41,573 bases of DNA from a virus. The notes under the pieces were generated by a model. The model was not told the origin of the DNA. It saw only the letters and a program-made list of their open reading frames with translations, and made no database searches. A program made the position numbers and the translations under genes. Within the stretch, counting starts at the first letter, position 1. Each line of letters opens with the position of its first letter. Shown piece after piece: positions 31,157-40,000 of the stretch. The stretch lies in the IMG/VR virus record IMGVR_UViG_3300027759_000167, positions 1 through 41,573 of that record. The stretch is one strand, 5' to 3'.

Positions 31157-31182
31157 GTGTATTATCTGCTAAGGTTAATAAC
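31156..31182 (+). promoter_or_regulatory. GTGTATTA-type element
   Basis: GTGTATTATCTGCTAAGG then TTAATAAC stands between the connector stop and the ATG at 31183. It aligns with the element at 9801 (GTGTATTAACCTTAAAGG then TTATT). It is a diverged member of the box family. Confidence 0.35.
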
Positions 31183-31662
31183 ATGGAACTCACGCCTTCT
31201 TCAAGCCCTAAAATTGAAGCTTACAATAAGCTGGAGCTTGAGTTGACTAAACTCGAACAGGTTAATTTTAAATACGTCCATCGGTTTACACCTGGTTTAT
31301 ATGCGCGAGAAATGTTTATCCCGAAGGGGACTTTGCTTGGTGGCGCTCTGCACAAGACCCAGCACATGTTTGTGATCTCAATGGGGGAAATATCTACTTG
31401 CGACGTGTCGGGTAATGTCATGCACATGAAAGCCCCGTTTACAGGGATAACTGAAGTGGGTACGCGGCGGTTTGGTTTTGCTCACGAGGATACAATAATG
31501 ACTTCGTTTCACGCAACTGACGAAACAGACCCAGACAAGATCGCGGAACAAATAGTTGATATGCGAGCGAATCCCCTATTAAGCGAGTCTGACGTAGCTG
31601 CGATGCCTTTGTGGACTCGTAATCACACAACAATTATTGAACCTAATTTAATAGAGCCCTAA
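31183..31662 (+). CDS. Cupin-like phage protein
   Basis: A 159-residue protein. YVHRFTPGLYAREMFIPKGT, LGGALHKTQHMFVISMGEIS and APFTGITEVGTRRFGFAHED give the double-stranded beta-helix pattern of small cupins. Two histidines sit in the first motif region (HKTQH). Cupin-like proteins of this kind are found in phage tail clusters with unknown substrate. It could be a virion accessory protein or an enzyme. It has its own upstream element. Confidence 0.7.
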   Translation: MELTPSSSPKIEAYNKLELELTKLEQVNFKYVHRFTPGLYAREMFIPKGTLLGGALHKTQHMFVISMGEISTCDVSGNVMHMKAPFTGITEVGTRRFGFAHEDTIMTSFHATDETDPDKIAEQIVDMRANPLLSESDVAAMPLWTRNHTTIIEPNLIEP

Positions 31663-31665
31663 ACC

Positions 31666-33060
31666 ATGCCTAGTTGCCTTACTCGCCATCCAGAAGAAGT
31701 ATTATTTAATAAACACCCGCAGCAGTTCTTTATGTTCCCAACCCTTGGGGCTGCGGTCGGAGCCTTAGCTATTGGTACGGTTGTTGCTGGAGTTGCATCG
31801 GCAGGAGCTGCGATGTATAGCGCAAATAAACAAGCGGAAGCTAGTGACCGAGCGAACAGGGCTGCTGCAAAAGCAACGGCAGCTTCTAAGAAGGAATCCC
31901 TAGCCGCTTCTAAGGAGGGGTTTAAAGAAACGAATGAGTTACTCGAAACCTATCGCCCCGCGCAGGAAAAACTAACAACGAGATTCGGGGGCGGGCTCAA
32001 CGCTAACGTCGATAAGTATGCCGAAGACACGGATGCAGCTATCTACGCGTACAATAAATCGGTATCCGAACTTGCAGGGAAATCTGATGCCAACGCAAGT
32101 GCGTTTGCTCTGCGGTCTAAAAATCTAGCAGCGGAATCCGCTGATGAGACATTTAATTATAATAAATCAAAATTTGAAGAATTTTCTGCGTTTGCAGATA
32201 AGATTAGCGCAGAGAACCAAAAAACTCGTCAAGACTTAATTAACAACGCAAACCCGCTCTGGCAGGCTCAAAAACAGCAAGCGGCGACCGATAACATGCA
32301 AGCGGCACAAGGCATTCTCTCGGCTGACGCTACGGCTCAGGCTGCGCGTGCGGGGGCCCAAAGCTCCCTGGGTAGTGGGGCGCTCGGCAGCGCCCTAGGG
32401 AGAAACCTAGTTGGTCGCGACTTGGGGCTAGGCGCAATGTATTTAAAAGACCAAGCCCAGAAAAATATGTTGGCGTGGTCCGATGAGATTTACAATAAAG
32501 AAGTCGCAGGGACTCAAATCGGCGTCGGCGACGTGTATAACACGAATGGGCTTAATGTTCAGCAAGTGTATAATAACAATCAGGCAAATAACTTGGCGGC
32601 TCTCGGAGCCCAGAATGAAGGGCTTCAATATAGCATGACCGGACTGAATAACGCACTCTCCACAAAGGGGGCTTCGGCTACAAACACCATGACAAGTCGC
32701 AATGCAGCCTTGAGCCAAGCGTACACGCAGGAGTCCGAAGTCCTTCGTGATTACCTCTCGGGGAAAGTAGGTGCGGTCACGGATAGGACGAATGTCAAAC
32801 TTGGCGTAAGCTCGCAAGGGCTTTCAAATTCTTACGCTAGTGCGAACCGCACGCTCCAGAGTGGTCTAGCAAGCGCCCAACTGATCGGGGGCGCAATCTC
32901 AACAATCGGGGGTTCAGTAGGTGGCGCTATATCTGGTGGCGCATTTAGTGGTGGTGGTGGAGGATTTTCATCATACGCACAGATGCAATCAGCCACCCAG
33001 CCAGGCACAACAGGCAGCTACACTAATTCGGGATGGGTGCCAAGAGCAACAGCAGCGTGA
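31666..33060 (+). CDS. Internal virion/ejection-type protein, copy 1
   Basis: A 464-residue Ala/Ser/Gly-rich helical protein. A hydrophobic segment, AAVGALAIGTVVAGVASAGA (around 28-47), is followed by a helical region and a glycine-rich tail. Residues about 70-420 align with the gene at 33404, with blocks like RFGGGLNANVDKY, AGKSDANASAFALRS and EVLRDYLSGKVGAVTDRTNV. This size, composition and place before large internal proteins suit podovirus DNA-ejection proteins. The start could also be the ATG at 31732, just before the hydrophobic segment. Confidence 0.65.
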   Translation: MPSCLTRHPEEVLFNKHPQQFFMFPTLGAAVGALAIGTVVAGVASAGAAMYSANKQAEASDRANRAAAKATAASKKESLAASKEGFKETNELLETYRPAQEKLTTRFGGGLNANVDKYAEDTDAAIYAYNKSVSELAGKSDANASAFALRSKNLAAESADETFNYNKSKFEEFSAFADKISAENQKTRQDLINNANPLWQAQKQQAATDNMQAAQGILSADATAQAARAGAQSSLGSGALGSALGRNLVGRDLGLGAMYLKDQAQKNMLAWSDEIYNKEVAGTQIGVGDVYNTNGLNVQQVYNNNQANNLAALGAQNEGLQYSMTGLNNALSTKGASATNTMTSRNAALSQAYTQESEVLRDYLSGKVGAVTDRTNVKLGVSSQGLSNSYASANRTLQSGLASAQLIGGAISTIGGSVGGAISGGAFSGGGGGFSSYAQMQSATQPGTTGSYTNSGWVPRATAA

Positions 33061-33452
33061 ACCGTGAACTTGAACTCCAAATCCTTAATTTATACAGGCG
33101 CTACCCGCAGACGCGATCCTTCGCGGAAGAGGTCGGGCTTACCGCGTGGAATGGGGTCGTCGTCAACACCGAGGATTTCTTTTTGCTCACCCGCCCAGTG
33201 GACATTTACGACCCTGAAGAAAGGTGGCGTGATGCCTCCTACACATACAATAGGTCGCGTCAGAATTGCTGGTTTGTCACAATATATGGTGGCATCAGTC
33301 AAAAAAACCCTTTTAGTTTTGTCCCCTATGCGTTGCCTTTGGTCGCGTGGAGTAGGCGAGACAATCCCGCTCGAATCTACGAAGCCGTCAAAATCCAAAA
33401 ACGATGCGACTTACTGACCACGAGAACAATCCCATCCTTTCGGGCGTCATAG
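33033..33452 (+). CDS. Conserved phage protein between the duplicated ejection genes
   Basis: A 139-residue soluble protein. NGVVVNTEDFFLLTRPVDIY and WFVTIYGGISQ, then PYALPLVAWSRRDNPARIYE, form a pattern I associate with uncharacterised phage tail-cluster proteins. It overlaps the first duplicated gene by 28 nt and the second by 49 nt, which is unusual in this window and suggests that the duplication was placed around it. Function unknown. Confidence 0.55.
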   Translation: MGAKSNSSVNRELELQILNLYRRYPQTRSFAEEVGLTAWNGVVVNTEDFFLLTRPVDIYDPEERWRDASYTYNRSRQNCWFVTIYGGISQKNPFSFVPYALPLVAWSRRDNPARIYEAVKIQKRCDLLTTRTIPSFRAS

Positions 33453-34675
33453 TCTGGTTTGGCGGAGGTAAGCCCAAAGCCCCCAAAGGGCCTTGGTCTG
33501 CTTCAAAGAAGGAGTTTGAAGCTGCTTCAGCGGAGGGGTTTGAAGACACGAATAAGTTACTGAAAACTTATCGTCCCGCGCAGGATAAACTGACAGCACA
33601 ATTTGGAGGCGGGCTCAACGCTAACGTCGATAAGTATGCTTCGGATACTGATACCGCGCTTCTGCGATACAACGAAGCGGTTGCCTCACTTGCAGGAAAA
33701 TCTGACGCCAACGCAAGTTCGTTTGCTTTGCGGTCTCAAAATCTAGCGGCGGAATCCGCTGATGAGACATTTAAGTACAACTCAAGTAGACTTAGTGATT
33801 TTACTTCATTTGCGGATAAGATAAGTGCCGAGAATCAAACAACCCGCCAGAAGTTAATAAACAACGCGAATCCGTATTGGCAGGCTCAAAAAGACCAAGC
33901 GGGGGCAGACAACCTTCAACTGCAAAAAGGTATTCTACCAGCGGACATTGCACTTCAGTCAGCTCGCTCTGGAGCTGAAGGGCTGGTGCAGAGTGGAGTC
34001 GGCTGGGGCGCGCTAGGGGCAAACCGAGTGGCTCGCGACTTTGGGTTTACGAGTCTGGACCTAAAACAACGGGGGCAGCAAGGCGCATTGGCGTTGCAGA
34101 GCCAGATTTACAACCAAGAAGTAGCTGGGACTCATGTTGGTGGCTCAGACGTGTATAACACGAACGGGCTTAACTCCCAGCAGGTCTACTCGTACAACCA
34201 CCAGAATAATATGGGGTTGTTAGCGGCTCAAAATGAGGGGCTGCAATATAGCATGACCGCGCTAGGGAATACGCTTTCGGCTAAAGGAACCGCCGCAACA
34301 AATGAGATGTCAGCACGCAATGCAGGGCTCTCTCAATCTTACACGCAACAATCCGAAGTCCTCCGTGATTACATGGCTGGAAAAGTCGGCGCAGTCACAG
34401 ACAGAACGAACGTCAAGGTTGGTATTGCTTCGCAAGGGCTTGCAAACGCGTATGCTAGTGCCAATAGGGAATTGCAAAGTGGTCTAGCTACTGCTAACAT
34501 TATAGGAAACACAGTATCTTCTATCGGGGGCTCTCTCATAGGAGCTTTTGTCGGGGGAGCCTTCTCAGGAGGGGCCTTCTCAGGGGGTGCAAACAGTTCC
34601 ACTTACGCGGCCCAACAGCAAAAAGGGGCTACCTCGATGCAGGACTTAAATATTTCAGGGATACCTGGTCGTTAA
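33404..34675 (+). CDS. Internal virion/ejection-type protein, copy 2
   Basis: A 423-residue paralogue of the 31666 gene, similar over nearly 350 residues. Shared blocks include FGGGLNANVDKY, AGKSDANASSFALRS, NEGLQYSMTALGN and EVLRDYMAGKVGAVTDRTNV. It lacks the N-terminal hydrophobic segment and instead starts MRLTDHENNPILSGVIVWFG. Several stretches are identical at DNA level, so the duplication is fairly recent or kept alike by gene conversion. The C-terminus repeats GGAFSGGAFSGG. The start overlaps the previous gene by 49 nt and is the only ATG available. Confidence 0.65.
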   Translation: MRLTDHENNPILSGVIVWFGGGKPKAPKGPWSASKKEFEAASAEGFEDTNKLLKTYRPAQDKLTAQFGGGLNANVDKYASDTDTALLRYNEAVASLAGKSDANASSFALRSQNLAAESADETFKYNSSRLSDFTSFADKISAENQTTRQKLINNANPYWQAQKDQAGADNLQLQKGILPADIALQSARSGAEGLVQSGVGWGALGANRVARDFGFTSLDLKQRGQQGALALQSQIYNQEVAGTHVGGSDVYNTNGLNSQQVYSYNHQNNMGLLAAQNEGLQYSMTALGNTLSAKGTAATNEMSARNAGLSQSYTQQSEVLRDYMAGKVGAVTDRTNVKVGIASQGLANAYASANRELQSGLATANIIGNTVSSIGGSLIGAFVGGAFSGGAFSGGANSSTYAAQQQKGATSMQDLNISGIPGR

Positions 34676-34696
34676 ACAATCAAACTATAAAACATT

Positions 34697-35164
34697 ATGC
34701 CATTCGGAAGCCTCGGAGTTAGCCCACAACCAGTAGTAGAACAGCAAATCCCAAACTATGCCCAGTGGGACTGGGACATGGGAGGGAAGGCTCAAAAGGC
34801 TATGGAGTCAACGCATAAGATGACTCAGGATGCACAGAATCAGCCGCTTCTCAGGGAGAAGCAGTCCCTCGACAATAAGAAGCAGTCGCTCGAAAATGAG
34901 CTAGAGGATGCGTTATTCCCGACAAAGTTGACCGAGATGACGGCAAAAATAGAGCAAATGAAGGCCGATACGAATTATCGTAATGCAATGGCTCAAAGGG
35001 CGCTAGGCGAGGCTTCAACTAGTAACAGTATAGCGAGCGGGGGCAGATATGCTGACTTTATCTCTAAGAAATTGAGCTTGCAGACTCTTGGCATGACCTC
35101 TGGCTACACCCCTATGGACTCGGATAAAAAATCATCTTTTTTTAACACCAACAAAGAAGACTAA
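34697..35164 (+). CDS. Coiled-coil protein, probable internal virion component
   Basis: A 155-residue protein. The central part (around 35-105) is a coiled coil with REKQSLDNKKQSLENELEDA and KLTEMTAKIEQMKADTNYRN, flanked by disordered ends. It sits between the ejection-type genes and a large internal virion gene, 3 nt before the latter. It may be a core assembly or chaperone protein. No family recognised. Confidence 0.5.
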   Translation: MPFGSLGVSPQPVVEQQIPNYAQWDWDMGGKAQKAMESTHKMTQDAQNQPLLREKQSLDNKKQSLENELEDALFPTKLTEMTAKIEQMKADTNYRNAMAQRALGEASTSNSIASGGRYADFISKKLSLQTLGMTSGYTPMDSDKKSSFFNTNKED

Positions 35165-35167
35165 ATT

Positions 35168-37081
35168 ATGGCTTGGAACTTAATAGATACACTTAATAGC
35201 GACTTAAAAACTGAAAACTTGTTTGATGGTCTTCCTGAAAATGCCAAAAAACTCTCAGGTCAAGCTCTGCCGCCTGAAAAGGTTCAAGAAATCGCAGCGC
35301 CCCCGCGTTTAGACGATTCGCCTGAAAGCATTCGATGGGCTCGACTCAAACAAGACGTAGGGCAGGCACAAGTTTTTAATTCTGCGAAACCTGTTTCAGA
35401 GATAGGGGTTTTTGATTCGATCCCCGCAGTGGAGAAGACTCAATTTACTGAGGCCCAGCCGGTAAGGGAAGAGGCACGAAAAGCAACCCTCGGAGAAGTT
35501 TTTAATCAAGGTGTAGGGCATGTACGGGATATTGAAGCCTCGTTCAAAGCCAATAACTACGGCAAAGATGGAGAAAAGGGAGAAAATGCCGCGATTCACA
35601 CCGCTTGGAAGGCCGCGTATTTGGAAAAACTGAGTTCGCACGTCGAGGATAATTATGGGATTCCGAGGGATCAAGTGGGGACTATTTTTGCTACGCTCGC
35701 AAAAACGAACGGCGGTTTCCGAACGGCCCGAGAAATGGATGAGATCATCAAAATCCAAAAAGAGGGCGTGTCGTTTACGGGAGTGGACGGCGAAGTTACG
35801 ATAGGCCCAGATGCACCTTGGGAGGTAGCACTTGGAGCTTACAAGGCAAAACAAACGGCGGCACTTCGCGGGAAAGAGCCAGTAGACCTAGTGAAACGGA
35901 CGGGAGAAATTCAAGGGGTTTTAAAAAACGCTACTGACGCCAACGGAGAGCCTCTCCCAGGTCAAGAAGCAGTTTACGATAACGCTCTTGCTCAACTTGC
36001 TCAACTAAACGGAATCCCCACAGAAACGAGTCAATATGGATTCGGGGTCGGGCGGCTCTCTAAACAAAAGAGTGAGTTTGAAAACGCTCGGGCGGTTGGA
36101 GCTGCATCCTACGGGGGTGTAACTTCCGATCAGTTCGGCGCAAGAATCTCTGAACTGCAAAGTCAAATACAGCAGAAGGCGATTAAGTATGCCCCCACCT
36201 TTAACGATAACTCACAAAAGAATGCGTGGCTTTCAAATCCTGAAACAGCGGGCCTCCCATTCTTTATGGGTATAGGCGGTAAAAAAGCTCTGGTGAGGGC
36301 GACAGAGGACCCAAATGTAATGGAACAATTTGTAGAAAAGGGAAAATCAGGGTCCCCTGAAATGGTAAGAGTTGACTTAGCAGCCTCACCTAAAACTGAG
36401 ACTGAAAAACCTAAGAGTGAATTTACTGGTGCGGGCGAGTCGGGTCAAAGAGTGAGAAGGGCCGTGGGAAAAGTTACTAGGGGGCTAGGAGAGGCTACTC
36501 AATCAATAGGGAACACCATTTCAGACCTTCCATTTCAAGCAGTAAACGCGGCTTCAGGGGCCGCTGAATTCGGAGCTGGAGTCGCGGGCTATAACCTAAA
36601 CATTCCAAAAATTGATACCATGACTGAAGCCCTTAATAAATTAGGTCCTGATAGCAGAAATGACTTCGCAAGGGGCAAAATGAATCTTCCAACCGTCGAA
36701 CAAATCCGTAAAGACCAGGAAATGATTGCTAAAAGGGGAAGTGACCCAGTTCCAGTTAATGAACCTTCATGGGTTCCTAACGATAAAGACATACGAGCAG
36801 ACGGGTCAAAGAAATCGACAGGATTTCTTGGCGTTCATAAACGGTTTGACGATCCAAAGCAGGTCTCAAGTGAAATTTCTATTGGGGTTGATTGGGGAGA
36901 TGGGGAGAAAGAAATCCCTACAATGGTTCCTACAATCAATCAAACAGAACTTCAATACCTTCTAAGCGTACCGCCAGACAAAATGCAATCAGAAAATCCT
37001 AAGTTGATGAAATCTATAACAGAGAAAGCAATTAAGCACGCTCGGGAGCGGGAATCTAAAGGCTTACCCTACTTTAAATAA
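35168..37081 (+). CDS. Large internal virion protein
   Basis: A 637-residue mostly helical protein. The C-terminal domain (around 535-637), with STGFLGVHKRFDDPKQVSSE, EIPTMVPTINQTELQYLLS and KAIKHARERESKGLPYF, is a conserved module found in many phage internal or polyvalent proteins. It is usually written 'GFLG..KRxDG.xSTEISxGV' ... 'IPTLVPTL'. The rest shows no catalytic motif that I can see. It is likely carried in the capsid and ejected. It ends 1 nt before the giant gene. Confidence 0.65.
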   Translation: MAWNLIDTLNSDLKTENLFDGLPENAKKLSGQALPPEKVQEIAAPPRLDDSPESIRWARLKQDVGQAQVFNSAKPVSEIGVFDSIPAVEKTQFTEAQPVREEARKATLGEVFNQGVGHVRDIEASFKANNYGKDGEKGENAAIHTAWKAAYLEKLSSHVEDNYGIPRDQVGTIFATLAKTNGGFRTAREMDEIIKIQKEGVSFTGVDGEVTIGPDAPWEVALGAYKAKQTAALRGKEPVDLVKRTGEIQGVLKNATDANGEPLPGQEAVYDNALAQLAQLNGIPTETSQYGFGVGRLSKQKSEFENARAVGAASYGGVTSDQFGARISELQSQIQQKAIKYAPTFNDNSQKNAWLSNPETAGLPFFMGIGGKKALVRATEDPNVMEQFVEKGKSGSPEMVRVDLAASPKTETEKPKSEFTGAGESGQRVRRAVGKVTRGLGEATQSIGNTISDLPFQAVNAASGAAEFGAGVAGYNLNIPKIDTMTEALNKLGPDSRNDFARGKMNLPTVEQIRKDQEMIAKRGSDPVPVNEPSWVPNDKDIRADGSKKSTGFLGVHKRFDDPKQVSSEISIGVDWGDGEKEIPTMVPTINQTELQYLLSVPPDKMQSENPKLMKSITEKAIKHARERESKGLPYFK

Positions 37082-37082
37082 A

Positions 37083-40000
37083 ATGCTAACTGATAAAGAC
37101 TGGATTCCGGCGACACGCGAGGAGTTGGGTTGGGGCGAACTCCCCAAACCCCAAACTGACGACCAACCGTCTAACGTAACCTATACGAATTCCAAAGGCG
37201 AGATAATCAATGATATAGAGGAATACATTAAACCTCCCCTCACCGCAGGAGAGTTCACGGGCAAGATGATAGGTGCGGGCGTAGACCAAGTTCAAGGACT
37301 TGGGTATGGCGCATTGGGTCTCGCTGGAGACATAGCCGAAGTCGAGGGGGTTAAGAAGTGGGGGCTCGAAGGCTTTAACGAAAATATGCGGGCCGCTGCC
37401 CTCGCCAATAAAGAGGCAGGCATGGGCGAATTCTCTGACATCGAAGACGTGGGTGACGCTGCAAAGTGGGCCTATGGAACTTTCTTGCAGCAGGCTCCTC
37501 AACTCCTCCCGACGATTGCATTGGGTGGCGCAGGAGGTATAGCGGGTAAGCAGCTTGCGAAGGGCTTCATAACTAGCGCCATGCAAAAAGGAATCGCTTC
37601 AGGACTAACTGAGGAGGCGGCAGCAGCAGCAGTCGCTAACGCAGTCGCTTCCCGTGGTGGAATGAAGTGGGCGGCACGTCGGCTCATGGAAGGTGGGTTC
37701 ACCAGGGAAGCCGCTGAAGGTTCCCTAGGGCAGATAGCCAAAGCTCAAATGGCTCCCGTAGCGGGTGTCGCAGCAGGCAACATTGCAACAGGTATCGGCA
37801 TGGAGGCTGGATCAATCTACGGAGAAACCGAAGACGCTGGTCTAGCATTGAAGTACGGAATCCCTGCTGGTATGATCGAGGGCCTCAGTGATTCAATTAT
37901 TGGTGCCCCGTTTGTTAGACGGGCGTTCGGCGTTAATGCCGTCAAATCAGTTGCGAAAGAGGGAGAAGCGTCGCTCCTTAAGGACTTAGGGAAGGGCGTT
38001 GCAAAGGGGCTTGCAGTAGAAGGCCCGTTGGAAGAGTTGCCGCAGACTTACCTTGAGCAACTAGCTAACCTCGAAAAAGACCCGAACCATTATGGCCCTG
38101 GAGGCATCGATAGTGAAATGGCAAAGCGGGAGCGCATGAACGCGATGGCGGCGGGGTCACTTATTGGCAGCGCCATTGGTGGGGCTGGTGGGCTTGCCCA
38201 GCACGCTCCCATGACCAGTAGTGCGGTTATGCAAAAGTTTACCGATCCCGAGACGGGAAAGACAGACTTTACCGAGAACTCCACAGCAGAAGAAAAAATC
38301 CCATCTGGGGAACTTCTCTACGATAACGATTCGGTTGACATTGACGGAGTCACCATGCGTCGATGGACCATTGAAAAGACGGGGGACTCAGGGTGGTCAG
38401 TAGAAAATGCACCGCAGGAAACGCTGGATAAACTCGCAGCGGCTAAGAGCGGCGTCGTCTCCAATGGGAAGCTATTGATTTTTCCAAACAATGAAGAGGG
38501 AGCCACGCTCATTGATCGAGCTGAGACAGCAAGAGCGAGGGCCCTAGGGGAGCTTGACGACAAGGACGGGGACGGCATACCGGACAAAGAACAAGACGAC
38601 AAAACTCTTACTAAACTTGATCTTAGCACCAATGAATCAGTGATTCAGGCTGCAAATCAGAGAGCGACAAAGAAGGCTGTCGTCGAGGCGGGCATTCCGT
38701 CTGATGCGGCGGATGACCTTATTAAGGACTTAAGGGATAGCGGGGTCGAGGAGGATCAGATTGTCGAGGTCGCTAAGGCAACCGCTGCCACGTTATCAAC
38801 TGACTACCTTCCAACTGAAACTCCTGGGGCCGAATATGGGAGAGAGTCAGAACTCTACGATGTATTTCAAGGTGTCCGCAGGGCGGCATTACCTTCTAGT
38901 AATAACCCTGTAACCAAAGAGCCCGTTGACCCTTTTGCGACTCTAGCCGAATCGGACGCATCGGGCGATCTCGTAGAAGACTTTAAGCTCAAGCCCCTCC
39001 CTGTCGCAGAAGCTGCAACACCCGCACCAGTCACTGAGCAAGCTGAACCAGAAGTGGAAGATCAAGAAGACCTAGAGCCAGAAGAAGAGCCAGCTCCGAG
39101 TCCTGTCGAGGTCAAGCTCCAAGAGATGCAAGAAGCTCACGACAAAAGTGAAGCGGAAAAAAAGAGCGAGCGGCAGAAACTTTTGGACAGCCGCACCCCA
39201 GAGCAGGATCAGGCTTTCGTAAGGGGTTTGAAGGTAGGGGACATAATTACCAACGGAGTGACATCGGGCACCTTCGTCAAAAGGACTAGAGACGGCGGGG
39301 TTGTAGTGGCAACAAAGGAGGGGGAGAAAAAGATCGCCCAATCCACAGTCTCTAACACCACATACGATAATAGCAGCCCAGCCCCGACCCGTGACGGAGC
39401 CATTGTAAACTTATTGCAGGGCGACCGCGACTTTTTTGCCACCCAAGCCGAAGCAGACGCATCGGGCGACATAGTAGAAGATTTCAAGCTCAAACAGGTG
39501 AACTTGGAAGCAGCAGGACTCAAGGTAACTGGCGATGTTGATGAAGATGGCGTGGAGATTCTCGAAAACCCACACAAGGACAGAATAAACAAAGCGCCTT
39601 TTAAGGTTTTTACGCAGCTTTTCACAAACGCTGCTGGAGAGATAGTCCCTCGCTCATGGCACGAGTATGCCCCGAACCTCGCAACTACCGCCACAAGGAA
39701 AACAGCCAAACGAAATGTGCTCCGCGCTATGGATCAAGGGGTGGAAGTGCGAATCCCCAACAGCGTTGAAGTTCCAGCAGGAGTGAGTGTTGTTCCAGTC
39801 GAAGGTAAAAACTACTCCGTGGTCGATGCGGTCGATTATGAAGAGGATGGGGTAAACATCGGCACCTACACAGCCGCCGACTTAGCTGAACGTCAGGGCA
39901 CGTTTAGAGATGATTACAATAAGTCCCCAGAGCTGAACAATCTTAGGCTTCAAAGGTCGGTTGCAAACAACCAGGCACGAGAAGTAAACGAAACTAGCGC

